DNA of 64,000 bases from Anaeramoeba ignava (GCA_028826165.1 JAPDFW010000075.1:258501-322500); one strand, 5' to 3'; numbered from the stretch's first letter, positions 47,658 through 58,587 are shown. Program-made: numbers and translations. The notes: generated by a model not told the origin, from the letters alone.

Positions 47658-50600
47658 ATGGATGATTATCAATTATTAAAGAAAATTGGAGAAGGAAGTT
47701 ATGGAGTTGTATATCTTGTTCGATCAAAAAAAACTGGTGGAATGAGTGTTATAAAAAAAGTATCATTAAAAGATATGAGTGAGAAAGAAAGAAAAAAAGT
47801 TCATAAAGAAGCAAGAATATTACAAATGCTACATCATCCAAATATAGTTTCTTGTATTTATTTATTTTAAAAAAATTTTTGGAAAAATTTTCCGATTTTT
47901 AATTTTTATTATTTTTATTTGACTTTGATTTGAATATTTTTTAAATTTTGAATTGAATTAAATTATAAATAAAATTATAAATAAAAATATAAATAAAATT
48001 ATAAATTAAATTATAAATAAAATTATAAATTAAATTATAAATAAATATAAATAAAATTATAAATAAAAATATAAATAAAAATATAAATAAAAATATAAAT
48101 AAAATTATAAATAAAATTATAAATAAAAATATAAAATAAATTATAAATTAAATTATAAATTAAATTATAAATTAACAAAATATAAATTAAATTATAAATA
48201 AAATTATAAATTAAATTATAAATTAAATTATAAATTATAAATAAAAAATTATAAATAAAATTATAAATAAAATTATAAATAAAATTATAAATAAAATTAT
48301 AAATTAAATTATAAATTAAATTATAAATAAAATTATAAATTAAATTATAAATTAAATTATAAATTAAATTATAAATTAAATTATAAATTAAATTATAAAT
48401 AAATTATAAATTAAATTATAAATAAAATTATAAATCAAATTATAAATAAAGTTATAAATTAAATTATAAATTAAATTATAAATTAAATTATAAATAAATT
48501 AATTTATAAATTAAATTATAAATAAATTTATAAATAAAAATATAAATTAAATTATAAATTAAATTATAAATAAAATTATAAATAAAATTATAAATTAAAT
48601 TATAAATAAAATATAAATTAAATTATAAATTAAATTATAAATAAAATTATAAATAAAATTATAAATAAAATTATAAATAAAAATAATAAATTAAATTATA
48701 AATAAAATTATAAATTAAATTATAAATAAAATTATAAATAAAATTATAAATAAAATAATAAATTAAATTATAAATTATAAATTAAATTATAAATTAAATT
48801 ATTAATAAAATTATAAATTAAATTACAAATTAAATTATAAATAAAAATATAAATTAAATTATAAATTAAATTATAAATTAAATTATAAATTAAATTATAA
48901 ATAAAATAATAAATTAAATTATAAATAAAATTATAAATAAAATAATAAATTAAATTATAAATTAAATTATAAATTAAATTATAAATAAATTAATTTATAA
49001 ATTGAATTGTAGATTATGATAGTTTTGAAGATCCAGAAACAGGATCTTTCTGCTTAGTAATGGAATATGTTTCAGGAGGAGATTTAAGAATGAAAATCAA
49101 AGAAAAACAAGACCAAGGAGAATATTTTACAGAAGAAGAAATATATACAATTTTAATACAATTAATATCAGGATTAAAAGAAATTCAAGATCACAAAATA
49201 ATCCATCGGGATTTAAAAAGTGCAAACATATTTATAAGCAAAAAAGGACTTTTAAAAATAGGAGATTTTGGGATTTCAAGGATTTTATCAAACACATATG
49301 AAAAGGCAAAAACACTAATAGGGACACCTTATTATATAAGCCCAGAAATACTTGAGAATAAACCTTATTCTTTTCAGTCGGATATATGGTCTTTAGGAGT
49401 TGTAATTTACGAGATTTGCCATCTCAAAAGACCTTTTGAATCAGATAATATTTATGGATTAGTTCTCAAAATTCTCAACTCTGAACCCCCTTCTTTGCCA
49501 AGTTTTTACGCAAAAGATTTGCAGGATTTTATTCTTTCGTTCTTGCAAAAAGACCCTCAAAAAAGACCCACAATCACTCAAGCATATGAATCTCCCTTTA
49601 TTCAGTCTCTAAGCCAGAAATACACTTCATCTATAATGTTTAAAATCAATTTATCCAATGCTTTTAATAAAAATCCTGATAGTCATCATAACCCAAAGTC
49701 AAATCAACGTTCTCATAAAAATGTCTTCAAGACAAAATCAAATCGAAAGAAATTTCATCAAACTCTTTCTCCAGTTCATGTTGTAAAAATGAATGATTTG
49801 CAAAACTCAAAACCTATTTCTCAGTTTCATTCTGAAAATCATAAACTAAGAAATCAACGAGCACTTCGACCAATTGATATAAATTCAAATTATCCAAATT
49901 ATCCAAATTATTCAAATCAATCCAAAAATACAAATTATCAAAATTTGCCCAAATTTCAAAACAAATTTCAAAACAAATTCCAATCAGAAATGAAACCAAA
50001 AATCACCACAAACCATTATTTAATAAATCAAGGAGTTGAACCAAGATTATCAATTATAAACGATTCCACTGAAAACTTTCACAATATGACAAATAGTCAA
50101 TCCGAACTAAGTATTCCCAGATCACATTTAAGTCCATATTATAACCAACAACACAATTACAACTCTCCTATTTTACAAGAAGAAACAAGACTTTCATCGT
50201 CAATATCGTTTCTAAAACCAATCCAAATTTATCAAGATCAAAACCCAAGTCCGTATATTAATTCATATCAAAAAGAATCTCCAGAAAATAAAGAAAAAGA
50301 ACAGAAACTTCAAATACAACAAATCCAAGTTAAAGATCGAGAAAGATTGTTTCGAATCAATTCCTATTTGGAAAAAAAAGAAAAAATGGTTGGAAAAAAG
50401 CAAAAAAATCATTTGCCAAAAATACTTTTTTCTGAACAAAAAGATGAACAAATGGAAAAATTTTCTGGTGAAAAAAAATCAATCAAAAATTTTCCTTCAG
50501 AAATTCTTGACCAAACTTCATTATCTCCAGATGAAAGTATTCATAATAAATTTGATAAAATTCGATATTTTATTGAATCACAAATTGGATCTGATTTATT

Positions 50601-50793
50601 TTCTCAAGTTCATCAGAAAATTTTTGATTATCAAAAATATCAAAATTCTGAAAATTTTTCAGAACAAAATGAATTTTTATCTGAAATTTCAAAACTTATG
50701 GATGGAAAGTTTGATTGGATTCCTTTAATTGAAAGACTTGTTCGTTGTGAGATTTTTGCTAATCAACAAATGAATATGGATATTTTTAAATGA
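47658..50793 (+). CDS. NIMA-related (NEK) Ser/Thr kinase
   Basis: Exons 47658-47853 and 49013-50793 join in phase 1 (T|AT) to give 658 residues. The splice restores HHPNIVSYYDSFEDPETG. Kinase features are the glycine loop GEGSYG (11-16), VIKK with Lys33, MEYVSGGDL, HRDLKSANIF (Asp132), DFGISR (Asp150), GTPYYISPE and SDIWSLGVVIYEI. The catalytic domain at the very N-terminus and the sequence around the activation loop fit the NEK1/NEK5/NEK3 type. The C-terminal 400 residues are N/S/Q-rich with short charged stretches and no domain I can name. NEKs act at centrosomes, microtubules and in cell-cycle control. The start is the ATG at 47658 (MDDYQLLKKIG), because the kinase fold starts immediately. 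Confidence 0.92.
47854..49012 (+). repeat. NEK intron array, 12-bp AATTATAAATAA/AATTATAAATTA
   Basis: A 1159-nt intron (gtattt...tgtag). Its first 90 nt are unique and include TTTTCCGATTTTT. From about 47960 to 49000 it is a 12-bp array. The same motif fills the Rpn5 intron at 59779-61879. Confidence 0.95.
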
Positions 50794-50888
50794 AAAAATT
50801 TTTATAAATTTAATTTAATCTTTTTTTCTTTTCAAAATAAACTTTGTTAAAATTTCATTTTTTTCTTTTTTTTTTCAATTTTTAAAAA

Positions 50889-53282
50889 ATGTATTCTAAA
50901 CAAAATAAAAACCAAAATATAAACAAAAATCAAAAACAAAATGAAAATCAATTACAAAACAAAAATCAAAAACAAAATGAAAATCAATTTCAAAATGAAA
51001 ATCAATTACAAAATATAAATCAATTTCAAAATGAAAATCAATTTCAAAACAAAAATCAATTACAAAATATAAATCAATTTCAAAATGAAAATAAATTTCA
51101 AAATGAAAATCAATTTCAAAATAAAAATCAATTTCAAAATAAAAATCAATTTCAAAATGAAAATCAATTTCAAAATGAAAATCAATTACAAAATGAAAAT
51201 CAATTTCAAAATATAAATCAATTTCAAAATAAAAATCAATTTCAAAATAAAAATCAATTTCAAAATATAAATCAATTTCAAAATATAAATCAATTTCAAA
51301 ATAAAAATCAATTTCAAAATATAAATCAATTTCAAAATGAAAATCAATTTCAAAATAAAAATCAATTTCAAAATAAAAATAAATTTCAAAATATAAATCA
51401 ATTTCAAAATGAAAATCAATTTCAAAATGAAAATAAATTTCAAAATGAAAATCAATTACAAAACAAAAATCAATTTCAAAATAAAAATCAATTACAAAAT
51501 GAAAATCAATTTCAAAATGAAAATCAATTACAAAATATAAATCAATTTCAAAATATAAATCAATTTCAAAATGAAAATCAATTACAAAATATAAATCAAT
51601 TTCAAAATAAAAATCAATTTCAAAACAAAAATCAATTACAAAATGAAAATCAATTTCAAAACAAAAATCAATTTCAAAACAAAAATCAATTTCAAAACAA
51701 AAATCAATTACAAAATGAAAATCAATTTCAAAATAAAAATCAATTTCAAAATAAAAATCAATTACAAAACAAAAACCAATTTCAAAATATAAATCAATTT
51801 CAAAATGAAAATAAATTTCAAAACAAAAATCAATTTCAAAATGAAAATCAATTTCAAAATAAAAATCAATTTCAAAACAAAAATCAATTTCAAAATATAA
51901 ATCAATTTCAAAATGAAAATCAATTTCAAAATAAAAATCAATTTCAAAATAAAAATCAATTTCAAAACAAAAACCAAAATATAAACAAAAATCAAAAACA
52001 AAATATAAATCAATTACAAAATAAAAATCAATTACAAAATATAAATCAATTTCAAAATATAAATCAAAATATAAATCAATTTCAAAATGAAAATCAATTA
52101 CAAAATAAAAATCAATTTCAAAACAAAAATCAATTTCAAAATGAAAATCAATTTCAAAACAAAAATCAATTACAAAATAAAAATCAATTACAAAATAAAA
52201 ATCAATTTCAAAATAAAAATCAATTTGAAAATGAAAATCAATTTCAAAATGAAAATCAATTTCAAAATAAAAATCAATTTCAAAATAAAAACCAATTTGA
52301 AAATGAAAATCAATTTCAAAATATAAATCAATTACAAAATAAAAATCAATTTCAAAATATAAATCAATTACAAAATAAAAATCAAAAACAAAATAAAAAT
52401 CAATTTCAAAATGAAAATCAAAATGAAAATCAAAATGAAAATCAAAATGAAAATCAAAATGAAAACTCGATTTGGAATTCAGAAAATATTAAAAAAATTT
52501 TACAAAATATTTATCAACTTAATAATCAACTAAAAGAACAAATTAAAGTTGAAAATTTTAACAAAGAAAAATGTTTGGAAATAAAACAAAAAATTCAAAA
52601 TCTAAAAAAACCATTTGAAGATTCTAAAAACATAAAGAAATTCCGTAGAAAAATTCTTAAAAGAAGAAGAAATTATCGATGGAAAAAAAAGCAAAAAGAA
52701 AAAATTCAAAATTCTAAAAAATTAGAAAATGAAAAAATTGATTTATGGTTAAAAAAAGAAATGGAAAAAAATAAAAAAGAAGAAATGGAACAAAAACAAA
52801 AAATGGAACAAATAAAAATTCAAAAAAAAGAGAAAAAAATTCAACAAAAAAAACAAAAAGAAAATGAAATATTTTCAAAATTATTACAATTAAGACAATT
52901 AAGAAGAGAAAAATTAAAAAAAAGAGGACATATTTTTATAGAAGAAGATGATGAATTTATATCAAAATTGCAAAATAAAATCAATGAAGAACAAAATGAA
53001 GAACAAAATGTAGAACAAAAAGTAGAACAAAAAGAAGAAGAACAAATAAATCTCAATATATTTGGTTTTCATAATAAAAATTTAAATTATTTTTATCATG
53101 TTTACACAAAATCTTCTAAATCACTTGATGATTTAAAACAAATTCGAACAGAATGGGATAATTTTTTAAATGATGAAAAAGGAACTCAAATACCAACTCA
53201 TTTTATTGAAGCTCCAAAACCTTCAAATATTTTTTGGAAACAATATTTACTTGAAAATTTTATAGAAAAGAAAAAGGATTAA
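50889..53282 (+). CDS. Q/N-rich protein with PDCD7/U11-59K-like C-terminus
   Basis: A single exon of 797 residues. Residues 1-527 are a prion-like array of hexa/heptapeptides, QFQNKN, QFQNEN, QLQNIN and similar. The remaining 270 residues are a highly charged helical region (KKFRRKILKRRRNYRWKKKQKEK, shown here as KKFRRKILKRR then RRNYRWKKK). They end in a compact motif: DDLKQIRTEWDNFL, GTQIPTHFIEAPKPSN, IFWKQYL. The order LxxIRxxWDxxL, then IPxxxxxPxxPS, then W is that of PDCD7, the U11-59K protein of the minor spliceosome. The match is by eye, so orthology is probable rather than proven. If right, it would contact U11-48K in the U11/U12 di-snRNP. The leader is at 50857-50880. Confidence 0.65.
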   Translation: MYSKQNKNQNINKNQKQNENQLQNKNQKQNENQFQNENQLQNINQFQNENQFQNKNQLQNINQFQNENKFQNENQFQNKNQFQNKNQFQNENQFQNENQLQNENQFQNINQFQNKNQFQNKNQFQNINQFQNINQFQNKNQFQNINQFQNENQFQNKNQFQNKNKFQNINQFQNENQFQNENKFQNENQLQNKNQFQNKNQLQNENQFQNENQLQNINQFQNINQFQNENQLQNINQFQNKNQFQNKNQLQNENQFQNKNQFQNKNQFQNKNQLQNENQFQNKNQFQNKNQLQNKNQFQNINQFQNENKFQNKNQFQNENQFQNKNQFQNKNQFQNINQFQNENQFQNKNQFQNKNQFQNKNQNINKNQKQNINQLQNKNQLQNINQFQNINQNINQFQNENQLQNKNQFQNKNQFQNENQFQNKNQLQNKNQLQNKNQFQNKNQFENENQFQNENQFQNKNQFQNKNQFENENQFQNINQLQNKNQFQNINQLQNKNQKQNKNQFQNENQNENQNENQNENQNENSIWNSENIKKILQNIYQLNNQLKEQIKVENFNKEKCLEIKQKIQNLKKPFEDSKNIKKFRRKILKRRRNYRWKKKQKEKIQNSKKLENEKIDLWLKKEMEKNKKEEMEQKQKMEQIKIQKKEKKIQQKKQKENEIFSKLLQLRQLRREKLKKRGHIFIEEDDEFISKLQNKINEEQNEEQNVEQKVEQKEEEQINLNIFGFHNKNLNYFYHVYTKSSKSLDDLKQIRTEWDNFLNDEKGTQIPTHFIEAPKPSNIFWKQYLLENFIEKKKD

Positions 53283-53296
53283 ATTGATTAAATTTA

Positions 53297-53746
53297 TTGA
53301 TTAAATTTTATTTCAATTTATTGATTAAATTATTTCAAAATTATTTCAAAATTGTTTCAAAGTTATTTCAAAATTGTTTCAAAATTTATTTCAAAATTGT
53401 TTCAAAATTGTTAATTAAAATTGTTTCAAAATTGTTTCAAAATTTATTTCAAAATTTATTTCAAAATTGTTTCAAAATTGTTAATTAAAATTGTTTCAAA
53501 ATTATTTCAAAATTGTTTCAAAATTTATTTCAAAATTATTTCAAAATTATTTCAAAATTATTTCAAAATTATTTCAAAATTGTTTCAAAATTGTTTCAAA
53601 ATTGTTTCAAAATTATTTCAAAATTGTTTCAAAATTTGTTTCAAAATTATTTCAAAATTATTTCAAAGTTATTTTAAAATTATTTCAAAATTATTTCAAA
53701 ATTATTTCAAAATTGTTTTAAAATTGTTTCAAAATTGTTTCAAAAT
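53297..53746. repeat. 12-bp TTTCAAAATTGT/TTTCAAAATTAT spacer array
   Basis: About 450 bp between the convergent stops of the PDCD7-like and BTB-TLDc genes. Units alternate between TTGT and TTAT. Its core CAAAATT resembles the coding unit CAATTTCAAAA of the preceding gene. Confidence 0.92.
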
Positions 53747-53749
53747 TTC

Positions 53750-55270
53750 TTAATTAAAATAACATTCCAATTCATCAATATCCCAATAACCATCTCCTCC
53801 AGCAAAATAATTTTTAGATTCTTTTGAATCTCTTCCAATTCCTTTTGGTAAATTAAAGCAATAACCAAAATTATAAGAACAACCTTTTTGCAAATCAGGA
53901 AAATAAACAGCCAAATCACTATAACCAAAATCAGGACCAAATTTAGAAAGATAATAAATTGCATGTTTTTCTTTTTTTTTGTAAATTGAAAATTTTTGAG
54001 GAGAATCTCCATTTGGATTAACCAAACTGAATAAAAAAGCTTTTGGATCTTTTATATATCTGTAATTTGCTCCTGAAATCCAACCAATTTCTGAATAACC
54101 TCCAAAAATACAATCATTTTTTGTTTTAATAATAAATAAAGTTTTTCCTTTATTATCACAAATATCATGAAAAGAAGCAGCAGAAGGTTCTTTTTTAGCT
54201 GAAAAAGCAAGTTTCATTTTATTGAAAAAAATATCATCATTGATCCATTCTTTTAATTTATAAAAAAATTCCACATTTTGAATAATTTTAGAATTTTGGA
54301 AAGCATGAGAAAAATTATCTTGAAATGACAAGATTTTTTGATTTTTCAAATTATATTTTTTTTGCTCTTTTTTTTGGAATATTCCTAAAATTTCTTTTGC
54401 TTTTCCAAAATTTGATTTGTTTTCAGTTTCAGTTTCATTTTGATTTTGATTTTCATTTTCATTTTGATTTTCATTTTGATTTTCGTTTTCATTTTCATTT
54501 TCAATTTCAATTTCATTTTGAATTCGATTATTGCTATTGTTATTATTGTTATTATTGTTATTATTGTTATTGTTATTATTATTGTTTTGATTTTGATTTT
54601 GATTTTGATTTTGATTTTGATTTTCATTTTCATTTCGATTTTGATTTTGATTTTCATTTTCATTTTCATTTTCATTTCCATTTTGATTTTCATTTCCATT
54701 TTCAGTTTGAATTTGTTTTGCATATTCAAAAACTGTCTGATTTTTTTCCTCAATTTGAATTTTTTGTTCAGATTCAAATTTTGATTTTTCTTTCTTAGAA
54801 AAAAAAGATTTTTTTCCTTTTTTTGATATTTCTTTAACATTTTGATGAAAAGTAGAAATTGCTTTTGATTCTAAAATTTTTGAAAGAAAATCCAATTTGA
54901 AATAATTTGCAGCGTTAAAAAATAAAGGGAAATTTTTTTTTGAAACTTGAGAAATTTCTCCAAAATAAATATATTTTAAAATAAATTCAATAATTTCTTT
55001 ATTAAATTGAAGAAGATGAATTTCTGATTGATTTTCTTGATTAAAAAATGAATGGAAAAATGGAGAACGAACAGATAAAATAACTTTGTGAACTTTAAAT
55101 TCAAAAGAATCTTTATTTCCTTTTACAAAAATTGAAAAATCTTGAAATTGATTTGATGAAAAAATATTTAAAAAATTTTGAAGTAAAAGATTTTGAGATT
55201 TGTTTTTATCTGTAAAAGAAAAAGTTATGAAGTTATTATTATTATTATTATTAGAATTAATTTGATTCAT
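53750..55270 (-). CDS. BTB-TLDc domain protein
   Basis: A single exon of 506 residues from the ATG at 55270. The frame is open upstream, but an ATG followed by QINSNNNNNNN and then the BTB fold is the natural start. BTB, about residues 25-150: DFSIFVKGNKDSFEFKVHKV, VILSVRSPFFHSFF, IHLLQFNKEIIEFILKYIY. A basic stretch, an N/Q/E tract and a poly-N run lie at about 200-310. TLDc, about 330-506: SAASFHDICDNKGKTLFIIK, FGGYSEIGW, AFLFSLVN, FGYSDLAVY and the closing GGDGYWDIDELECYF. TLDc domains occur in V-ATPase regulators and oxidation-resistance proteins. BTB-TLDc pairs (as in some KCTD/BTBD-type and Dictyostelium proteins) have no single known role. Divergent with the RBX-like gene. Confidence 0.93.
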   Translation of the reverse strand: MNQINSNNNNNNNFITFSFTDKNKSQNLLLQNFLNIFSSNQFQDFSIFVKGNKDSFEFKVHKVILSVRSPFFHSFFNQENQSEIHLLQFNKEIIEFILKYIYFGEISQVSKKNFPLFFNAANYFKLDFLSKILESKAISTFHQNVKEISKKGKKSFFSKKEKSKFESEQKIQIEEKNQTVFEYAKQIQTENGNENQNGNENENENENQNQNRNENENQNQNQNQNQNQNNNNNNNNNNNNNNNNNSNNRIQNEIEIENENENENQNENQNENENQNQNETETENKSNFGKAKEILGIFQKKEQKKYNLKNQKILSFQDNFSHAFQNSKIIQNVEFFYKLKEWINDDIFFNKMKLAFSAKKEPSAASFHDICDNKGKTLFIIKTKNDCIFGGYSEIGWISGANYRYIKDPKAFLFSLVNPNGDSPQKFSIYKKKEKHAIYYLSKFGPDFGYSDLAVYFPDLQKGCSYNFGYCFNLPKGIGRDSKESKNYFAGGDGYWDIDELECYFN

Positions 55271-55405
55271 TATGAAAAAGAAAAAAATGAAAAAAATGAA
55301 AAAAAAAGAAAAAAAAATTGGAGAAAAATAAAATTGAGAAAAAAAAAAAGTTGGAAAAAATAATTTTTTCATTTTTCTTTTTGAATTTTTTTTTTGAGTT
55401 AACAA
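55271..55405. promoter_or_regulatory. Divergent leader region, BTB-TLDc (-) and RING-H2 (+)
   Basis: 135 bp between start codons. The BTB-TLDc side has two AAAAAATGA units at about 55285-55302. The RING side has TTTTTTCATTTTTCTTTTTG at about 55364-55383, then TTTTTTTTTTGAGTTAACAA before the ATG. Confidence 0.45.
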
Positions 55406-55618
55406 ATGGATTATCAATATGAATCTTGTCCTATTTGTAGGAATCTTTTGGAAGATGTTTGTCTTGAATGTACGGAAAACAACAAAACAGAAAATTGTCG
55501 AGTTGTTATTGGAAAATGTGGACATCCTTTTCATGAACATTGCATGAATCAATGGCTTGTGTCTCGTTCTTTTTGTCCGTTATGTAATGAAAATTGGGAA
55601 GTTGATCATTATAAATGA
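55406..55618 (+). CDS. RBX1/RBX2-like RING-H2 protein, short form
   Basis: A 70-residue single-exon protein. Zinc ligands follow the three-zinc RBX/APC11 plan: C8, C11, C19, C22, C31, C38, H40, H43, H45, C46, C57, C60. The sequence CPICRN, DVCLEC, GKCGHPFHEHCMNQWL and CPLCNENWEV parallels RBX1. RBX RINGs recruit E2 to cullin ligases, while APC11 serves the APC/C. The cullin-binding N-terminal strand that precedes the RING in RBX1 (about 35 residues) is missing, and only 135 bp separate this start from the divergent gene. It is either a truncated paralogue or a RING that needs a partner for docking. Last ligand C60 is Cys (Asp in RBX1). Confidence 0.8.
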   Translation: MDYQYESCPICRNLLEDVCLECTENNKTENCRVVIGKCGHPFHEHCMNQWLVSRSFCPLCNENWEVDHYK

Positions 55619-55734
55619 AGATTCAAAAGAAAAGAAAAGAAAAAAAAATTTTTTTTTAATTCAGTTCAACTTAATTCAATTTTTTTTCAATTCAATTTTG
55701 ATTTCTTAATTAAACCCGTTTTAAATTCGTTCTA

Positions 55735-57252
55735 ACTTTTTTAATTAAATTTGTTTTAAATTTATTAATTAAATTTGTTTTAAATTTGTTTTAAATTTGT
55801 TTTAAATTTATTAATTAAATTTGTTTTAAATTTATTAATTAAATTTGTTTTAAATTTATTAATTAAATTTATTTTAAATTTATTAATTAAATTTGTTTTA
55901 AATTTATTAATTAAATTTGTTTTAAATTTCTTAATTAAATTTGTTAATTAAATTTATTTTAAATTTATTAATTAAATTTGTTTTAAATTTATTAATTAAA
56001 TTTGTTTTAAATTTATTAATTAAATTTGTTTTAAATTTGTTTTAAATTTATTAATTAAATTTGTTTTAAATTTGTTTTAAATTTATTAATTAAATTTGTT
56101 TTAAATTTGTTTTAAATTTATTAATTAAATTTGTTTTAAATTTATTAATTAAATTTGTTTTAAATTTATTAATTAAATTTGTTTTAAATTTATTAATTAA
56201 ATTTGTTTTAAATTTCTTAATTAAATTTATTAATTAAATTTATTAATTAAATTTGTTTTAAATTTATTAATTAAATTTATTTTAAATTTCTTAATTAAAT
56301 TTATTAATTGAATTTATTCCACTTTTTAATTAAATTTGTTTTTAAATTTCTTAATTGAATTTGTTTTAAATTTATTAATTAAATTTATTTTAAATTTGTT
56401 AATTAAATTTGTTTTAAATTTGTTTTAAATTTGTTTTAAATTTATTCCACTTTTTTTAATTAAATTTATTTTAAATTTATTAATTAAATTTGTTTTAAAT
56501 TTGTTTTAAATTTATTTTAAATTTATTAATTAAATTTATTCCACTTTTTTTAATTAAATTTGTTTTAAATTTATTAATTAAATTTGTTTTAAATTTATTA
56601 ATTAAATTTGTTTTTAAATTTGTTTTAAATTTGTTTTAGATTTATTAATTAAATTTGTTTTAAATTTGTTCCACTTTTTTTAATTGAATTTGTTTTAAAT
56701 TTATTAATTAAATTTGTTTTAAATTTATTAATTAAATTTGTTTTAAATTTATTAATTAAATTTATTAATTAAATTTATTAATTAAATTTGTTCCACTTTT
56801 TTTAATTGAATTTGTTTTAAATTTATTAATTGAATTTGTTTTAAATTTATTAATTGAATTTGTTTTAAATTTATTAATTAAATTTGTTTTAGATTTATTA
56901 CTTAAATTTGTTTTAAATTTATTAATTAAATTTGTTCCACTTTTATTAATTGAATTTGTTTTAAATTTCTTAATTAAATTTGTTTTAAATTTATTAATTA
57001 AATTTGTTTTAAATTTATTAATTAAATTTGTTTTAAATTTTTTAATTAAATTTATTTTAAATTTGTTCCACTTTTTTTAATTGAATTTGTTTTAAATTTA
57101 TTAATTAAATTTGTTTTAAATTTATTAATTAAATTTATTAATTAAATTTATTCCACTTTTTTTAATTAAATTTGTTTTAAATTTTTTAATTAAATTTGTT
57201 TTAGATTTTTTAATTAAATTTGTTTTAAATTTTTTAATTAAATTTATTTTAA
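55735..57252. repeat. 24-bp TTAATTAAATTTGTTTTAAATTTA satellite (left part)
   Basis: About 1.5 kb of 24-bp units, with occasional TTCCACTTTTTTT inserts (56318, 56445, 56540, 56668, 56794, 56935, 57065, 57151). It is interrupted at 57253 by foreign sequence and resumes in phase at 58349. Confidence 0.93.
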
Positions 57253-58348
57253 GGGGCGAGTTTGAAAATCAAAAAAAACAACAAAAAAAATTTTTCGCTA
57301 AGAAAATTTTTTTTTCACAAATACTCCTGATACTCGCTCTTCTTTCTCAATAAAGATTGATTGAAAAAAAAATTTGTTTTTTTGTTATTTATTATTATGT
57401 TCTTATTGATTTTTTTGATTAAAATAATCTTGTTTTTTTTTGCTCTTCTTCTTTTCTCTTTTTTCTTCCTCTCTTTCAATTTTTTTTTTTAATTCTTCTT
57501 CTAAAGGAAGGTTTAATGCCTCGAGCATATCAGGAATATATGAGAATCCTCGATTCCATTTTAAGACTGAAACCCTATTTGAAGGTTATAATATTTCCAA
57601 AAATTACCAGCTTTAAGCGCGAATTTGTTAATCAAACGATTGAAGCTCTCATTAAACGTTGTTGTATATTAATGCACGATCTTTTTGCCAATTGATTGAA
57701 TGAATTCTCCTAATTTCACTTGTAAGAACTTTTGGGGCGATTGACGAACTGAGTTTGGAGAGAGATTTGACTTTTCCTGTTTCTCTTTTTCCTCATTGAG
57801 AAGGTTTTTTTTTCTTTTGGGTACATTTCAAATTCGATCTCCATTGCCAATTCCGTGTGTGAAGAATTTTTTTTTTGGTTTTTCTCATTTTTGATCAAAT
57901 CAATTGATTTTTCCCTTTTTGTGATCTTTTGGAAGATCTTTTTTCTTCCTTTTTTCTTTTCATCTTCAATTAGTTCATTCATTTTTTTTCCTTATAAATT
58001 TTTATTTGATTTGATTTGATGAATATTTATGAGATATTTCTGTTTCAAACAGAAAAATTTTAAAATAATTAACAGAAAAAAAAATTTTTCTTTTCTTATT
58101 GATCACACTTATATCCGATCGGATATGAGTCAGAAAAAAAAAAATACTTTCACAGTTCGATTTTGATAACATGCAGTGCATAGTGGAAATTTATTTTTAT
58201 ATTTCTTGAATTGAGAACTCTTCATTGAACCACAAAAAAAGCATTTAGTTCGTTTTATCGAGAACATTTGAAAAAAAATAAGAATGACAATGAAAATGAT
58301 AATTAAAATTTTATCTTTTATTTTTTTTTGTTAAACTAAACTCCAGCC
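57253..58348 (-). mobile_element. TTAA-flanked transposable-element relic
   Basis: A 1096-bp block with clearly different composition sits inside the 24-bp satellite. It is bordered by TTAA at 57249-57252 and 58349-58352. Deleting the block with one TTAA restores a perfect satellite unit, so TTAA is a target-site duplication. The ends are imperfect inverted repeats: left GGGGCGAGTTTG, right (complement) GGCTGGAGTTTAG, matching at GG and GAGTTT. TTAA duplication and G-rich ends are typical of piggyBac-like elements. Minus-strand remnants are a CxxC-x16-CxxC zinc finger (58148-58267), a basic lysine-rich frame (57716-57982), and a stop-containing stretch with TTFNESFNRLINKFALK (about 57600-57670). 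The family is not certain. Confidence 0.75.
57490..58267 (-). pseudogene. Degenerate transposase-like gene inside the TTAA element
   Basis: From 58267 a short frame encodes TKCFFCGSMKSSQF then FPLCTACYQNRTVK, a CxxC-CxxC finger followed by a possible donor gtattt. The next frame (57982-57716) starts MNELIEDEKKKGRKKIF and is strongly basic. Further on, after a frame change near 57740, KFLQVKLGEFIQSIGKKIVH ends at an in-frame TAA. The same frame then resumes with TTFNESFNRLINKFALKAG and YYNLQIGFQS before another stop; WNRGFSYIPDMLEALNLPLE continues in a shifted frame. ESFN...KFA.K followed by a WN motif recalls C-terminal parts of some cut-and-paste transposases. Multiple stops and shifts make it non-functional. 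Confidence 0.5.
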
Positions 58349-58470
58349 TTAAATTTATTAATTAAATTTGTTCCACTTTTTTTAATTAAATTTGTTCCAC
58401 TTTTTTTAATTGAATTTGTTTTGAATTTATTAATTAAATTTATTTTAAATTTGTTTTAAATTTGTTTTAG
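58349..58470. repeat. 24-bp satellite (right part)
   Basis: About 120 bp of the same TTAATTAAATTTGTTTTAAATTTA satellite with TTCCACTTTTTTT inserts, continuing in phase after the element. It is followed by a GAAA/GAAG-rich tract at 58510-58586 just 3' of the Rpn5 stop. Confidence 0.88.
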
Positions 58471-58587
58471 ATTTTTTTTATTAGTTTTGTTTTTCTTTCG
58501 TTTTGTAAAAAAAAAAGAAGAAGAAGAAAAAGAAAAAGAAGAAGAAAGAAAGAAAGAAAAGAAAGAAAGAAAAGAAAGAAAGAAAAA

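Noticed and set aside
53421-53753. FKIVSKLFQN repeat protein
   Set aside because: Frame-free 12-bp array between convergent genes, with no start context or leader.
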